Shown: positions 1 through 11,446, counted from the stretch's first letter. The stretch is DNA of 64,000 nucleotides from Pictodentalium vernedei (GCA_031216915.1 CM062295.1:183534927-183598926); one strand, 5' to 3'. Numbers and translations are program-made. The notes: generated by a model from the letters alone, not told the origin.

Positions 1-420
1 TGCATTTCAGGCAAATTTCTTAAAAAATCTTCTTCTCCAGATCCAGCAGGCAGAATCTTTTGATATTTGGCATGCAACATTGTGGGGTGGATCTGATTCA
101 AGGTTGTTCAAAGCGGCCCCCTGGGTTTATGTTTGGGCTCAGTATAGAAGCTCGAATTCGAACTTAGTGCATTTCAGGAAAATTTCTTAAAAAATCTTCT
201 TCTCCAGATCCAGCAGGCAGAATCTTTTCATATTTGGTATGCAACATTGAGGGGTGGATCTGATTCAAGTTTTTTTCAAATTGGCCCCCTGGATTCATAT
301 TTGGGCTCACTATAGAAGCTCAAATTCGAACCTAGTGCATTTCAGGCAAATTTCTTTGAAAATCTTCTTCTCAAGATCCAGCATGCAGAATCTTTTGATA
401 TTGGGTATGCACCATGCTTA

Positions 421-440
421 GGGGGGGGGGGGGGGGGGGG
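421..440. repeat. G homopolymer run (20 G)
   Basis: Twenty consecutive G at 421-440 inside a family A monomer. Runs of C at 1831-1860, 27847-27864 and 41747-41775 occupy similar places in other repeats. Length is likely polymorphic or affected by sequencing. Confidence 0.85.
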
Positions 441-856
441 AATTCAAGTTTGTTCAAGCCAAGTCCCTGGGTTCATATTTGGGCTCACTGTGGTAGCCCA
501 AATTATAACTTAGTTCAAAATGAGGAATTTTCTTTAAAAATCTTCTTCAGATCCAGCAGTTGGAATGTTTTGATATTTGATATGCAGCATCCTTAGGGGG
601 GTGAGGTTCAAGTTTGTTCAAATCATGTCCCTAGGTCCATATTTGGACTCACTGTGGGAGCTTGAATTCTAACTTAGTTCAAAATGAGGAATTTTCTTTA
701 AAAATCTTCTTCTTCAGATCCAACAGTCGGAATGTTTTGATATTTGGTATGCAGCATCCTTAGCGGGTGAGATTCAAGATTGTTAAAGCCAAGTCCCTTG
801 GTTTATATATGGGCTCCCTGTGGGAGCCCGAGGAATATTCTTTAAAAATCTTCTTT

Positions 857-1152
857 TTTTTTAGATCCACTGGTCAGAATCTTTGGATATTTGGTAGAAG
901 CTTTTCTTAGGAGCAGCAGATGCAACTTGTTGAAATCAATTCTCTGGGTTGATATTTAGGCTACTATGTCAGGTGAGCGCCCTCAGGCCCCTTGGGGCCT
1001 CTTGTTTTTTAGATCCACTGGTCAGAATCTTTGGATATTTGGTATAAGCTTTTCTTAGGAGGAGCAGATGCAACTTGTTGAAATCAATTCTGTGGGTTGA
1101 TATTTAGGCTACCATGTCATGTGAGCGCCCTCAGGCCCCCTGGGGCCTCTTG
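857..1152 (+). repeat. 148-bp tandem duplication of the family A 3' end
   Basis: The block 857-1004 is repeated at 1005-1152 with a constant offset of 148 bp and only a few differences. Each block ends in GTGAGCGCCCTCAGG, the GGCCCC/GGGGCC hairpin and CTCTTG. The element therefore carries two consecutive 3' termini. Confidence 0.9.
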
Positions 1153-2182
1153 TTTCAAAAAGTGGGGTATACTGGATTGTGAGACCATGGTAACGTCTGT
1201 CTGTCCGGATTCAGATGCCTGTTCGCATTATAACTTCAACATTACTGCTCAGATTTTGATGAAATTTGATACGGATGTTCATTATCATCAGATCTTTACG
1301 CAGCTTAAGCCATTTTGCTGTTGGAATATATTTCTGTGAGTTATGGCCCTTTGAATATACAAAAAGAAGCTATTTATTTGTCTTCGCCTCATATCATTGG
1401 TTTGGGTTATTGGAGCTCGATGAAATTTGGAAAGAAAATTGTTTATGGGAAAGGCTTTCAAATGAGTCTCTAGTAATATTTCTTACTTTTCACTTTTTAG
1501 ACTTATCCCCCCTTTGAAAAATTCGCTGTTTGCCTCGTAAAATAGCCAATTTTTTGTCTGTTCGTCTCATATTTCAGGTTTGGGTTATCAGGATTCAATA
1601 AAATTTGGAATCAAGATTGTTTACAGGAAAGGCTTTCAAATGAGTCATCTCCATGCAGTAAAACAAAGAAAATACATGCAAATCACCTCCCCGCATGTGG
1701 CATTATGTCTTTGTTCTGTAAGGTTTGGGATATCAGATTTCAATGAAATTTGGAATGAAGATTGTTCGTGGGAAAGGCTTTCAAGTGAGTTATGTCCCCT
1801 GTAGTAAAACAAAGAAAATACATGCAAATCACCCCCCCTCCCCCCCCCCCCCCCCCCCCACAAGTGGCATTATGTCTTTGTACTATATCTCTTATGTGGA
1901 TGGTCCGATTGTCACTAGACCTCAGTAAAACAGGTGTTTCTGGCCTTCACAATTACCTCACTGTAAAACAAAGACAATAATTTTGCTGTTTGCCTGGTAA
2001 AAAAAAACAATTTTTTGTCTGTTCACCTCACATATCTCTGATTTGGGTTTAGCGGCTCTCATTGAAATTTGGGGAGATTATTTATGGGAATAGCTTTCAC
2101 AGTATCAAGGTTCATTTCTTCTCTTGTCGTTGTTTGGCAGTATGCACCGTGGAGGTATGCCCGGGGCATGGCCCCTCTCTTG
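1153..2182 (+). mobile_element. Satellite-cored family D repeat ending in a CTCTTG hairpin terminus
   Basis: About five degenerate monomers of about 140 bp with the motifs GGTTTGGGTTATCAG, AAATTTGGAA, GGGAAAGGCTTTCAA and GTAAAACAAAGAAAATACAT. A C-rich run lies at 1831-1860. The right end at 2150-2182 has a GGGGC/GCCCC hairpin followed by CTCTTG and a T-run, the same layout as the family A terminus. No 5' hairpin is visible, so D either starts against the A1 terminus or is a read-through extension of it. No coding content. Confidence 0.55.
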
Positions 2183-2624
2183 TTTTTTGTATAAACTGGT
2201 GACTCAGTGGAGATCCTCTCTTTATGAAGCAAAGTTCTGCAATCATTGTGCTGCAGATACAGTCCTGAACCAAGTCGCTTTTCTTTGACCTGGTTTTCAT
2301 AGATGATAATGTGATTTCATCTTTACTGTTGTGCTTAACTGGTAGAGTGCTAAATTATTTTTGAAAGGTGATTTGTAACATGCATATTTTTAGCTCAACT
2401 TGATAAAATCAAGTATAAGCTGTTTGGATGTGTTGTGATCTGTCGTCTGTCTGTATGCTCTTCAGTACACAATTCATTTAGCACACCATACAGGCCGCAG
2501 CTCTCACCCGATCAGTCCCAAATTTTATATGTAGCTTTGGGGCAATGTCTAGATGGGAGCTATCAAATTTTTTCGAATTTAGTTAAAAGACATGGCCACC
2601 AGAGGTCATCTTAGATTTGACATA

Positions 2625-3989
2625 TACTACTCAAAATTTGCTAAGCACCAAATATTTGACACATCATTGTGAAATTTGCTTGTGACATATATGCGATATT
2701 TTTGGTGGATATGATTGAGGAATGTATTGAGATGGTTCCCAGTGTTTACATTAGCTCTCTTGACAGGCAGACTTATCGTGACAGTCATGGAAAGCATGTA
2801 CCCCTTGATTTTCATGATGTTTTCGTGTACTGTCTACATGTACATGACATGTGTAGGGTATTCAATCTTCATTTCAACACAAACCCTTGTGATTTAATGA
2901 TTGAATATGGCAAATGCAAATGTAAGAAGACATTTGTCAGAAGCAGATATGTGGCGGGCTGTTGGGATGGTGGAGCAAGGGGCTACCCATCGTCAGGTTG
3001 GTAAAGCCCTTGGTGTGCACCATACGGTGATCACCAGAACATGGACAAGATTTCAGCAGTATGGTACACCAGTAAGATGCATGGTGGTGGCAAAGACTGG
3101 GCGACATCTGCAGTTGAAGACCGGTTTTTGATCATTCAGGCCCGTAGGAACCGCTTTGCCACAGCAATCCAGCTTCGCAGTGACCTTCAGAATGCATCCG
3201 GGGTAAATGTTTTGACGCAGACTATCCGGGCAAGGTTGCACGACGATAGTCTCTGATCGAGAAGACCGCTATGGTGGAGAGTCAATCATGGTTTGGGGCA
3301 GCATCAGCAGGGATGGACGTACAGAGCTCTGTGTCCTTGAATGTGGTACATTGACTACACAGAGGTATATTGATGAGATCCTGGATGTCTACGTCAGATT
3401 GTATGAAGGTGCAGTGGGTGATAGATTCATTCTGATGGACGATAATGCCAGTCCTCATGTTGTCCATGTTGTCAGGGAGTACCGACAGAGGGAGGGGATT
3501 GAGCGTATGGACTGGCCAGAAGATCCCCTGACCTCAGTCCAATTGAACAAGTCTGGAATGAGTTGCAGCTTGCAATTTCAGCCCGTCCAGTCCAGCCAAG
3601 AAGTGTCCAGGAGCTTGGTGCCATGCTGGTCCAAGAATGGAACAACATCCCACAAAGGACCACCAGGAACCTGATTGGGAGCATGAGAAGGCGTTGTCAA
3701 GGTGTAATTAACAGTAATGGGTCTCATACTCGATATTGAACCCATACCTGTTCGCTCCGTCAACTTTTTGGCAAATTGAAAAATTTACTCTTTTACCAAT
3801 AATATCCGTTTTCCATGGTTATAGTATTCAAAAGCTAAAAAATAATGTCAAACACAAATAAAATTTCTGTACTTAAATCCTTAAAGATATAATTTAATAA
3901 AAATATATACACTTTTCATCACAATATTTCAACTAAAACGTAAAACAGGTAGTTGGATATACTTGGTGCTTAGCAAACTTTGAGTAGTG
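2625..3989 (+). mobile_element. Tc1/mariner-superfamily DNA transposon with TA duplication (defective)
   Basis: Terminal inverted repeats start YACTACTCAAAATTTGCTAA at 2625 and, inverted, CACTACTCAAAGTTTGCTAA ending at 3989, and continue into AGCACCAA. Flanking TA is at 2623-2624 and 3990-3991. Removing the element restores the family E monomer sequence CATATAAATT seen in sister monomers near 4156 and 4490, so the insertion is precise. Length 1,365 bp. The transposase inside is broken, so mobility would need protein supplied in trans. Confidence 0.9.
2901..3739 (+). pseudogene. Tc1-like (DD34E-type) transposase, internally deleted and frameshifted
   Basis: The product would bind the terminal repeats and cut and paste the element. 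The N-terminal part, with start at 2901 or the second Met at 2907, shows a helix-turn-helix region (EQGATHRQVGKALGVHHTVI) at residues about 25-45. The frame then shifts near 3090 and continues as ARRNRFATAIQLRSDL to about 3256. The segment that should hold the first catalytic Asp is missing. Coding resumes near 3288 with SIMVWGSIS, reaches the second Asp motif DDNASPH (3439-3459), and shifts again near 3520 before SPDLSPIEQVW, which carries the final Glu. The spacing is compatible with DD34E. Stop at 3737-3739. At least two frameshifts and one deletion make it nonfunctional. Family assignment rests on the motifs and TIRs. Confidence 0.88.
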
Positions 3990-4843
3990 TATAAATTTTC
4001 AACAATTCCATTAGCACACCCTACAGGCTGCCTCTCTCACCCAATCTTTTACAAATTTCATATGTTGCTTTGGTGTGATGACTAGATGGGAGCTATTGAA
4101 TTTTTCTGAATTTTGTTGAAAAACATGGTTGTCAGCCAGCAGCCATCTTGTATTTAGATATAAATTGTCAACAATTCCATTAGCCCACCCTGCAGGCTTC
4201 ATCTCTCACCTGATCATTTTTGAATTTCTTATATAGCTTTGGTGTGATGTCTAGATGGGAGCTATCAAATTTTTCTGAATTTTGTTTTAAAACATGGCCG
4301 CCAGCAGCCATCTTGGATTTGGCATATGAAATGTCAAAATCCCATTAGCACACCCTACAGGCCACATCCCTCACCCCATGTTTTTAGAAATTTTATATGT
4401 AGCTTTGGTGTGATGTCTAGATGGGAGCTATCAAATTTTTCTGAATTTTCGATGAAAAACATGCCTGCCAGTGGCCATCTTGGATTTGGCATATAAATTG
4501 TCAACAATTCCATAGCAGACACTGCAGGCTGCACCTCTCACCCGATCTTTTTCAAATTTTATATGTAACTTTGGTATGATGTCTAGATGAGAGTTATCAA
4601 ATTTTTCTGCATTCCATTGAAAAAGATGACCGCCACCAGCCATCTTGGATCTGACATATAAATTGTCAACAATTCCATTAGTACACCCAATAGGCACCCA
4701 CACCTCACCCGATTTTTTCAGATTTTATATGTAGCCTTGGTGTGATGTCTTTAGAAACTTGAATGACATTACTGAGTCTTTCTATTTAGTTCAGTCCCTT
4801 CTTGGACAAGTTGAGCTGCTGTGTCAATGACACTTTCATTTTT

Positions 4844-7417
4844 AGCTTAACTTGACAAAGTCAAGATAAGCTATTGTCATCACGTGTGCGTAAGTCTGTT
4901 AGTCTGTGAGTCTGTTCACATTTTCCTTTAGCACAGGCTTCACCCCGTAGTTCTTGTCCGATTAGTGCTGCCGTGGTTATCTGGATAACCGGTTAACCTG
5001 TGGTTAAAACTTTGACCGGTCAAGAAAATGTTTTAACCGGTTAACCTTACATTCACTATACTCACCGTATATGTCCGTGTATAAGTCGCCCCCGTGTATA
5101 AGTCATTTGGGATGCAACGGAAATAGGTCAGTTTTCACGAGTTACCACGTGGTGCTTAAGATAAAAGAATAAAGGAAAATTATTATTAAAGATTTAAAAA
5201 ATACTCGCATTTATTTGTTTTTCGTTGTTTGTTTATCACCCCAATGTCTTCATCCCTGTCAAGAAAATCCAACGCTCGTTTGTGACTGAAACTTCATAGT
5301 TTCAGAATCAGACGATTCAGAGCACCATTTGCGCCATAACCTGCGCAGTTGTTGTGATTAAGTTGGTTTTTCCGGAATGCGAGAATGTTCTGGAAAAACC
5401 AATAAAAATACAACAAAAGTGCAGGTTACAGCGCAAATTATTTTCAAATTGTTGTCCCACTTAAGCATTGTTGGTGCTATTGAAACTAACTTTACCTGGT
5501 GCGCGTGTGCGTAATTTATAACCAGACATTACACATCAGTGAATTGGAGTTCATGGAATAAATAAATACGTCTCTCCGGGTATTGCTGGCAAACATTTAA
5601 TGTGTTATTATTTATTTTTTCGTTGTTATTTTGATGATTTTGTATTTTTTATGGTTTCATCCATATTGGCCCCACAAACCTGTTGATTTCCGGTACACGC
5701 ACTGATGTAAACACATGGGCGCTTGAACAACAATGACTAAATAGAATACTTCTTTATTATTATTTATGATCAGTGTAAATAACATTGGCCGGCCTGATAT
5801 AATAGTTACAGTTGAAGCAAGAACACACTACAAATATAGGTACCTTAAATGCGGTTAACCACGGTTAACCACAGTCAAACACGCTGGTTAACCGGTCAGA
5901 AAAAAGTCTTAACCGCGGCAGCGCTATGTCCAATCGTCACAAAATTTCATATGCTGATTTGGGGTCATGTCTAGATGAGAACGTCCCCTTTTGGTCACGA
6001 TCGGTCAACTGTGATGGCTGCCTGAGCCCAAAACCTGAAAACCTTTAGCATAGTCTACAGGTCGCATTTATGAAGGGATTTCATTGTAGCTTGGTAGGAT
6101 GCCTCTGCATAATATCTAGATGAGAACGTCCCCTTTTGGTCATGTTCTGTCAACTGGGATGGCTGCCTAAGCCAGAAACCCAAAAACTTTTTGCACAGTC
6201 TGCAGGTCATATTTAATATGGAGGGATTTCAGTGTAACTTGGTAGGATGACTCCATATGATGTCTAGATGAGAACTTCCCCATTTGGTCGCGATCTGTCA
6301 ACCGTGATGACTGCCCAAGCCCAAAACCCGAAAACCTTTAGCACAGTCTACAGGTCATATTTATGGAGGGATTTCATTGTAACTTGGCAGGTTGACTTCA
6401 TATAATGTCTAGATGAGAATGTCCCCTTTTGATTGCGATTGGTCAACTGTGACGGCTACAGGGGCCTGAAGCCCAAAATCTTTAGCACAGTCTACAGGTC
6501 ATAGTTATGAAGGAATTTCATTACAACTTGGTAGGATGACTCCAAATAATGTCTAGATGAGAACATCCCCTTTTGGTCGCGATCATTCAGCTATGATGGC
6601 TGCCCAAGCCCAAAACCCCAAAACCTTTAGCATAGTCTATAGGTCATATTTATGGAGGGATTTCATTGTAACTTGGTAGGTTGACTCCATATAATGTCTA
6701 GATGATAACGTTCCCTCTTGGTCGTGATTGGTCAACTGTGACGGCTCCAGGGGCCCAGAAGCCCAAAAACCTTTAGCTCAGTCTACAGGTCATATTTATG
6801 AAGGGATTTCATTGTAACTTGGTGGGATCACTCCAGATAATGCTCAGATGAGAATGTCCCCTTTTGGTCGCGATCATTCAGCCATTATGGCTGCCCGAGC
6901 CCAAAACCTGAAAAACTTTAGCACAGACTACAGGTCGTATTTATGAAGGGATTTCATCGTAATTGCGTAGGATGACTCAGTATAATGTCGAGATGAGGAC
7001 ATCCCCTTTTGGTTGCGATCGGTCAACCGTGATGGCTACACAGGCCCAAAGCCCGAAAACATTTAGCACAGGCTACAGACCGTATTTGTGAAGGGATTTC
7101 ATTGTAACTTGATAGGATGATTCGTTTGGAATAATTTCACTGTAACTTGGTAACTTTTGTTGACATACATTAACTGTGAGGGCCACATACATTAACTGTG
7201 AGGTCCACATTAACCCACCCCTCAGTTCTTTAGTACAGTCTACACCTCATATTATTTTTATTGAAAACTTAGCATACAGGGAACAGAAATTAACATATTC
7301 CCAATTATCACAATTCTTGTCTTATTTCATAATCCTTTCATAAACATTGAACATTATCCTTTTCATCAAATATAACACACAGACAAGTTAAGCTACAGTG
7401 TCATTGACACTTTCCTT
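4844..7417 (+). mobile_element. Satellite-cored family B element, copy B1 (interrupted by hAT MITE)
   Basis: The 5' hairpin AGCTTAACTTGAC/GTCAAGATAAGCT at 4844-4872 directly follows the T-run that ends family E. The core has about eight monomers of about 145 bp (5940-7110) with TTAGCACAGTCTACAGGTC, GATTTCATTGTAACTTGG and AATGTCTAGATGAGAACG. They alternate in a rough two-monomer pattern near 290 bp. A unique 3' segment (7120-7380) precedes CAAGTTAAGCT and the hairpin AGTGTCATTGACACT at 7397-7411. The same element occurs inverted at 36876-40467. No coding capacity. Confidence 0.75.
4963..5926. mobile_element. hAT-like non-autonomous element (964 bp) with 8-bp target duplication
   Basis: Termini TAGTGCTGCCG (4963) and, inverted, TAGCGCTGCCG (ending 5926) fit the hAT start YAGNG. 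The subterminal parts contain repeated GGTTAACC-type motifs. Flanks are TGTCCGAT at 4955-4962 and TGTCCAAT at 5927-5934, 7 of 8 identical. The family B copy at 36876-40467 keeps the uninterrupted site (inverted, near 40349). A GTATAAGTCGCCCCCGTG segment near 5088 may be a further nested repeat. No transposase frame. Confidence 0.85.
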
Positions 7418-7486
7418 CAAAGGTACCATGCCCCAACAAGGGGAGCCTTAATTTATTAAGATTTTGTTCATAAATAATTGATTTGT

Positions 7487-7545
7487 GACAATTTATTGGA
7501 GAGAGTGCCCTCTGGCACTCTCCAATAAATTGTAACAAAACAATT
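7487..7545. repeat. Hairpin family G palindrome, copy 1
   Basis: Inverted arms ACAATTTATTGGAGAG and CTCTCCAATAAATTGT meet at GTGCCCTCTGGCAC. Related palindromes lie at 11447-11492, 32314-32359 and 36721-36774, with a degenerate copy near 33180. Probably the core of a MITE. Confidence 0.8.
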
Positions 7546-8057
7546 TTATATGAACATGTTTCTTGATAGTGCCTAGCAAACAATAAGTTAATGCATACAG
7601 TGTACAGCCACTAAATTGACTTTCAGCACTTTCCAGAAGAGCCATGATAGTGCTTCTAACACTCAACCAGTTAAAATACCATTAAAGGATGAACAATCTT
7701 TTATTTTCAGTGCTTCCAGTATCCAAATTTTTTCCGCATTGTTCTGACACCACCACGTGAGAAAATTGAGACTGCATGTGCGAGAATTGCTGAGTTTTGT
7801 GCTGATCATTACTGTCATACAAATGGCCATCATGTTGGAAAATGAGAATTTTATTAACAAGAATTGAAGGTGTGAAGTTTGAATACAGCAGGATGTTTTC
7901 CTGGATCAGTGCTGTGTTTTTCTTTTTTAATTGCCATCCAATGTCATCACAATATATGCAAAAATCTTTAGAATTATTTTAGTGAAAGGATGGATCTCAT
8001 TGATACAAACTATTTCAACTCATTCCAGTTTGTTTTTTTTTGTTAGGCATATAAAAC

Positions 8058-8415
8058 AAAATTTTTTGTTTCTAAAGCACTTTTTCCTCAATTTTATGTT
8101 TTATGATGAGGAAGGGAGGTTTTTTTTTTAGGTTATTCACTAAGTAGTTTTGAAAATAAATGGAATCAGAAATTTATCTACTTGCACTATTATGTGTCAG
8201 CCCAATGCTTTCAGCAGTGAAAATTTCTCATAATGTAGTCGAAAATTTAATCAACTATATCTTGTTTGACAGAGCTCTGTGAGCTCTGTCAAACAAGGTA
8301 TAATTGGTTAAATATTTGTCCAACAAGTGCATAGATGAGATTTCTGGGTGAAAAAAAGTGATGAGGCAGATTTTCTATGACAAGGGAGGTGCCTGAGAAA
8401 CAAGAATTTTTTTAA
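8058..8415. mobile_element. Family J MITE-like element containing hairpin H, copy 1
   Basis: The outer ends are inverted: TTGTTTCTAAAGCAC near 8068 and GTGCCTGAGAAACAAG near 8390, extended by a TTAGGC.T.TAAA motif on both sides. The centre (8251-8310) is a palindrome built on CTTGTTTGACAGAGCTC. A second copy with better conserved ends lies at 18669-19045. No coding content. Confidence 0.65.
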
Positions 8416-8715
8416 AGCCTAAGGTTACCAATCTGCTGTAATGTGACATTGTGTATGAAAGGGCTCTTTCCAACAGTGTATCACACAATTTGCATTCCAT
8501 CGACAAGAAAAATCATACACAAGTACACAGAAGACTTCATTTCAGAACAGGACTCAGTTCTAAAACATTTGCCAGTAGTAAATTGCTACAATTTTGAGAT
8601 CAGCTTGCTAGTGTGAATGCATTTGATTTTTTTTGTGAAATGTATGGAAAGCCGATATTTTTTTCTCATATTATTAGCCTCTGATATACTGTTAAAGAAG
8701 GAAAATGGAAATTGT

Positions 8716-10390
8716 TTTTTTGTTTTACCTCACCTGAGTGAAGCTCAAGGGGAGCTTTAGTGATCACTTTCTGCCAGTCATCCGTCCATTGTCTGTCTGT
8801 CTGGCTTGAACTTTACATTATCAACTTCTCATAAACCAATAGGCCAAATTGAACCAAACTGGATATGCATGTTCCTTGTCATTTATCAATAAAAAATTGT
8901 TCAAATAAGGTTGCCATACCCACAGGAGGCACCACAAGGCACATAATTCTGTTAGCACCACAAAATATTTTTAAAAATTTTTTAAAATCTTCTCCAAAAC
9001 TACTAGTCAGAATCTTTTGATAGTTGGTATACAACATCCCCAGAGAGGACAGGTTCAGGTTTGTTCAAAACAAGCCCCTGGGTTCATATTTGAATTTTAA
9101 CTTCGTGCAGTAAGATAAAAAAAATTTAAAACTCTTCTTCAGATCTGCCAGAAAAAATATTTTATATCTGGTATACTGCATCTTTAGAGGGTCAGCTTGA
9201 GGTTTGTTCAAATTAAGTCTCTGGAGTCATATTTTGGCTCACTGTGGGAGCCTGAATTTTAACTTAGTGGAACATAGGGATATTTTAAAAAAAATCTTCT
9301 TCAGAGCCATTAGTCAGAATCGTTTAATATTTGGTATGCTGCATCCTTGGTGGGGTGAGATTCAAGTTTGTTCAAATCAGGTCCCTGTGGTGATATTTCT
9401 AGTCCCTGTGGGAACCCGAATTTGAACTTTGTGCAATTTGAAGACATTTACTGAAAAATCTTCAGATCTACTGGTCAAAATCTCTTGAAATTTGGTATAT
9501 TGCATCTATAGTGGGGGAGTGGGAGCCTGAATTATAACCTAGTGTAAAGACTTCTTCTTCAGATCCACCAGTCAGAATATATTGATACTTGGTATGTGGC
9601 ATCCTTTGTCAGTTGAGATTCAAGTTTGTTCAAACCAAGTCCTTGGGCTCATATTTTTAAAAGGGGACCGGAATTTTAACTTGGTGCATTATGAAGAATT
9701 TTTTTTTTTAAATCTTCTTCAGGTCCACCAATCAGAAACTTCTGATGATTGGTATAGAGCCTCCTAGGGTGGGTCATATTCAAGTTTGTTCAAATCAAGT
9801 CCCTGGAGTCATATTTGGGCTCCCTGTGTGAACTTGAACTTATTGCAATACAAGGAATATTCTTTAAAAAACTTCAGATCTATCAGATAGAATCTTTTGA
9901 TATTTGATATGCAGTATCCTCAGAAGGTTCAGATTCAAGTTTGTTCATATTGCGTCCCTGTGGTCATGTTTGGGCTCCCCATGAGAGCCTGAATTTTAAC
10001 TTAGTGTAATATGAGGAATATTTTTTTAAAATCCTCTGATTCAGATCCATCAGTCAGAATCTTTTGATATTTGGTTTACAGCATCCTTCATGGTGTCGAA
10101 TTCCAGTTTGTTCAGATGAAGCGCCTGGGTTCACATTTGGGCTCCCTGTGGCAACCTAATTTTGAACTTGGTGTAATATGGGGAAATTCCTTTAAAAATC
10201 TTCTTCACATCCACCAGTCATAATCTTTTGATATTTGATATGCTGCAACCTTAGCAAGTTTAAATTCCAGTTTGTTCAAACCAAGAATCATATTTAGGCT
10301 CCCTGTGGGATCCCAAATTTTAACTCAGTACAGTGCAAAGACTATTCTTTAATAAATTTTCTTCACATCCAAGAGTTAGATTCTGACAGA
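8716..10390 (+). mobile_element. Satellite-cored family A element, copy A2 (3' end missing)
   Basis: Starts after a T-run with CTCACCTGAGTGAAGCTC and GATCACTTTCTGCCAGTC, the family A 5' signature. It continues with about nine diverged monomers (TTCTTCAGATCCACCAGTCA, TTTTGATATTTGGTATG, TTCAAGTTTGTTCAAA). The 3' hairpin and CTCTTG end are absent; monomer similarity stops near 10380. More diverged than A1 and A3, so probably older. Confidence 0.7.
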
Positions 10391-10588
10391 ACAGATTGTG
10401 GTAAATTTTAGTAAGATGTGCATGTGAGTATATAAGATTAACGTTTGCTGAAATGTGGCTTATCAGGCCACAGGTGGCCCCGGGGGAGGCGGTGGGTTGT
10501 CAAAGGGTGCAGCATGCAAAGATCTTTTTGCTTGAAAAGAAGGTTTGGAAGGTTTTGACTGATTTTATGAGAAAAAAATCAACTTTCA

Positions 10589-10625
10589 CCCTCTGTGTGT
10601 GTGTGTGTGTGGGGGGTGGGGGGGA
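10589..10625. repeat. GT microsatellite with G-rich tail
   Basis: About nine GT repeats followed by a G-rich stretch. Its translation produces spurious cysteine-valine or histidine-threonine frames. Confidence 0.9.
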
Positions 10626-11206
10626 GTGCACTGGAAGATTTTTCTTCTCTCTTTGCTTCCAAATATGGTTTGAAGGTGATTGAGTGATTTTACACAACAA
10701 CAAAAAAATTCACTCGACAGACCCTAGTTAAAATAGATTTAGTATATTAACATGTAGATGTTGAATGTGACATGAGATCCTTCTTTAAACAATTTCATCA
10801 GAGAAGTGATTTTTTGTAGGTTTATTGATGTAATTACAACTTACACCACTTGGAGGCAATGGGTTTTATAGATTAATGACAGAAAAAACTTTTTATAGAG
10901 TTGAAATACGTTGAATTTTTAGAGTATATTTTATAAAATTATGTTGAAATTTTATCTCAGGTCAGAGGACCAAGTCCGAAACAAACAACTCTCTTTTCTT
11001 TTGGTGGAAAAAAACAGTTGATTCTAGTCACAGGAAGACTGTGGGGCCTTGGATGCAAGGAACCACTTTGAATTTGACCAAGTGGCATTCAAGGCCTTAA
11101 AATCCAAGAAAATTGGCCAGAAGGCCTTGAATTTTCACAAAATAAAAATGCAAAGCACATTATCATAACCATATAGTTTCAATAATTTATGAAGTCCTAA
11201 TGCCAA

Positions 11207-11283
11207 CTAGGACCCTTCAAGTCATTACCCTCTCCTCCCACTACCTTTTGTGGGAGGTGGAGGTAACAACTGGAGGGTCCTAG
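11207..11283. repeat. Imperfect long hairpin
   Basis: Arms CTAGGACCCTTCAAGT...CCTCCCAC and GTGGGAGG...TGGAGGGTCCTAG pair over about 35 bp with small bulges. The sequence differs from hairpins G, H and the piggyBac-like core. Confidence 0.75.
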
Positions 11284-11446
11284 TCAGGAATAGCAAATTT
11301 GGGGCCTTAACTGGCTGAGTGCCAGAAGCCACTATCGGGGCTTTCAACAAAATGGGGGGACCAGAGCAAAAGTATACATTTTCCTTGCTCATGTTTCATA
11401 TTCAGTTAAATGCAAATAATATTTTATTTATATCAACTTGTTTCAT

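Larger units (their letters stand above)
1..1152 (+). mobile_element. Satellite-cored family A element, copy A1 (cut by window edge)
   Basis: Diverged tandem monomers of about 150-190 bp. Each carries AGATCCASCAG, GATATTTGGTATGCA, TTCAAGTTTGTTCA and TTTGGGCTCACTRTRGGAGC motifs. The array ends in a compact GC hairpin (GGCCCCytGGGGCC) followed by CTCTTG. It is the same family and opposite strand to the complete copy at 54347-57046, whose monomers match those at 1-400 closely. The 5' end lies outside the window. Seen directly: monomers and terminal hairpin. Inference: a non-autonomous rolling-circle (Helentron-like) element. No coding capacity; the short open frames inside are chance. Confidence 0.75.
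2392..4840 (+). mobile_element. Satellite-cored family E element (interrupted)
   Basis: The 5' hairpin AGCTCAACTTGAT/ATCAAGTATAAGCT at 2392-2421 follows a T-run. The core has monomers of about 155 bp with TTAGCACACCCTACAGGC, GATGTCTAGATGGGAGCT and GCCATCTTGGATTTG (2480-2624 and 3990-4760). The 3' end at 4814-4840 has CAAGTTGAGCT, the inverse of the 5' stem, then the hairpin GTGTCAATGACAC and TTTCATT. The Tc1-like element 2625-3989 is inserted in one monomer. The next element, B1, starts directly after the terminal T-run. Ends seen directly; Helentron-like class inferred. Confidence 0.7.

Noticed and set aside
1266-1980. Several 60-83-aa frames around the D repeat, including proline-rich ones
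   Set aside because: They follow the repeat monomer and the C-run, and frame is not kept between monomers.
10453-10683. GGCCACAGGTGGCC-type palindrome as the missing 3' end of A2
   Set aside because: The following bases do not read CTCTTG and the preceding inverted GGTGAGC is absent, so the resemblance is probably chance.
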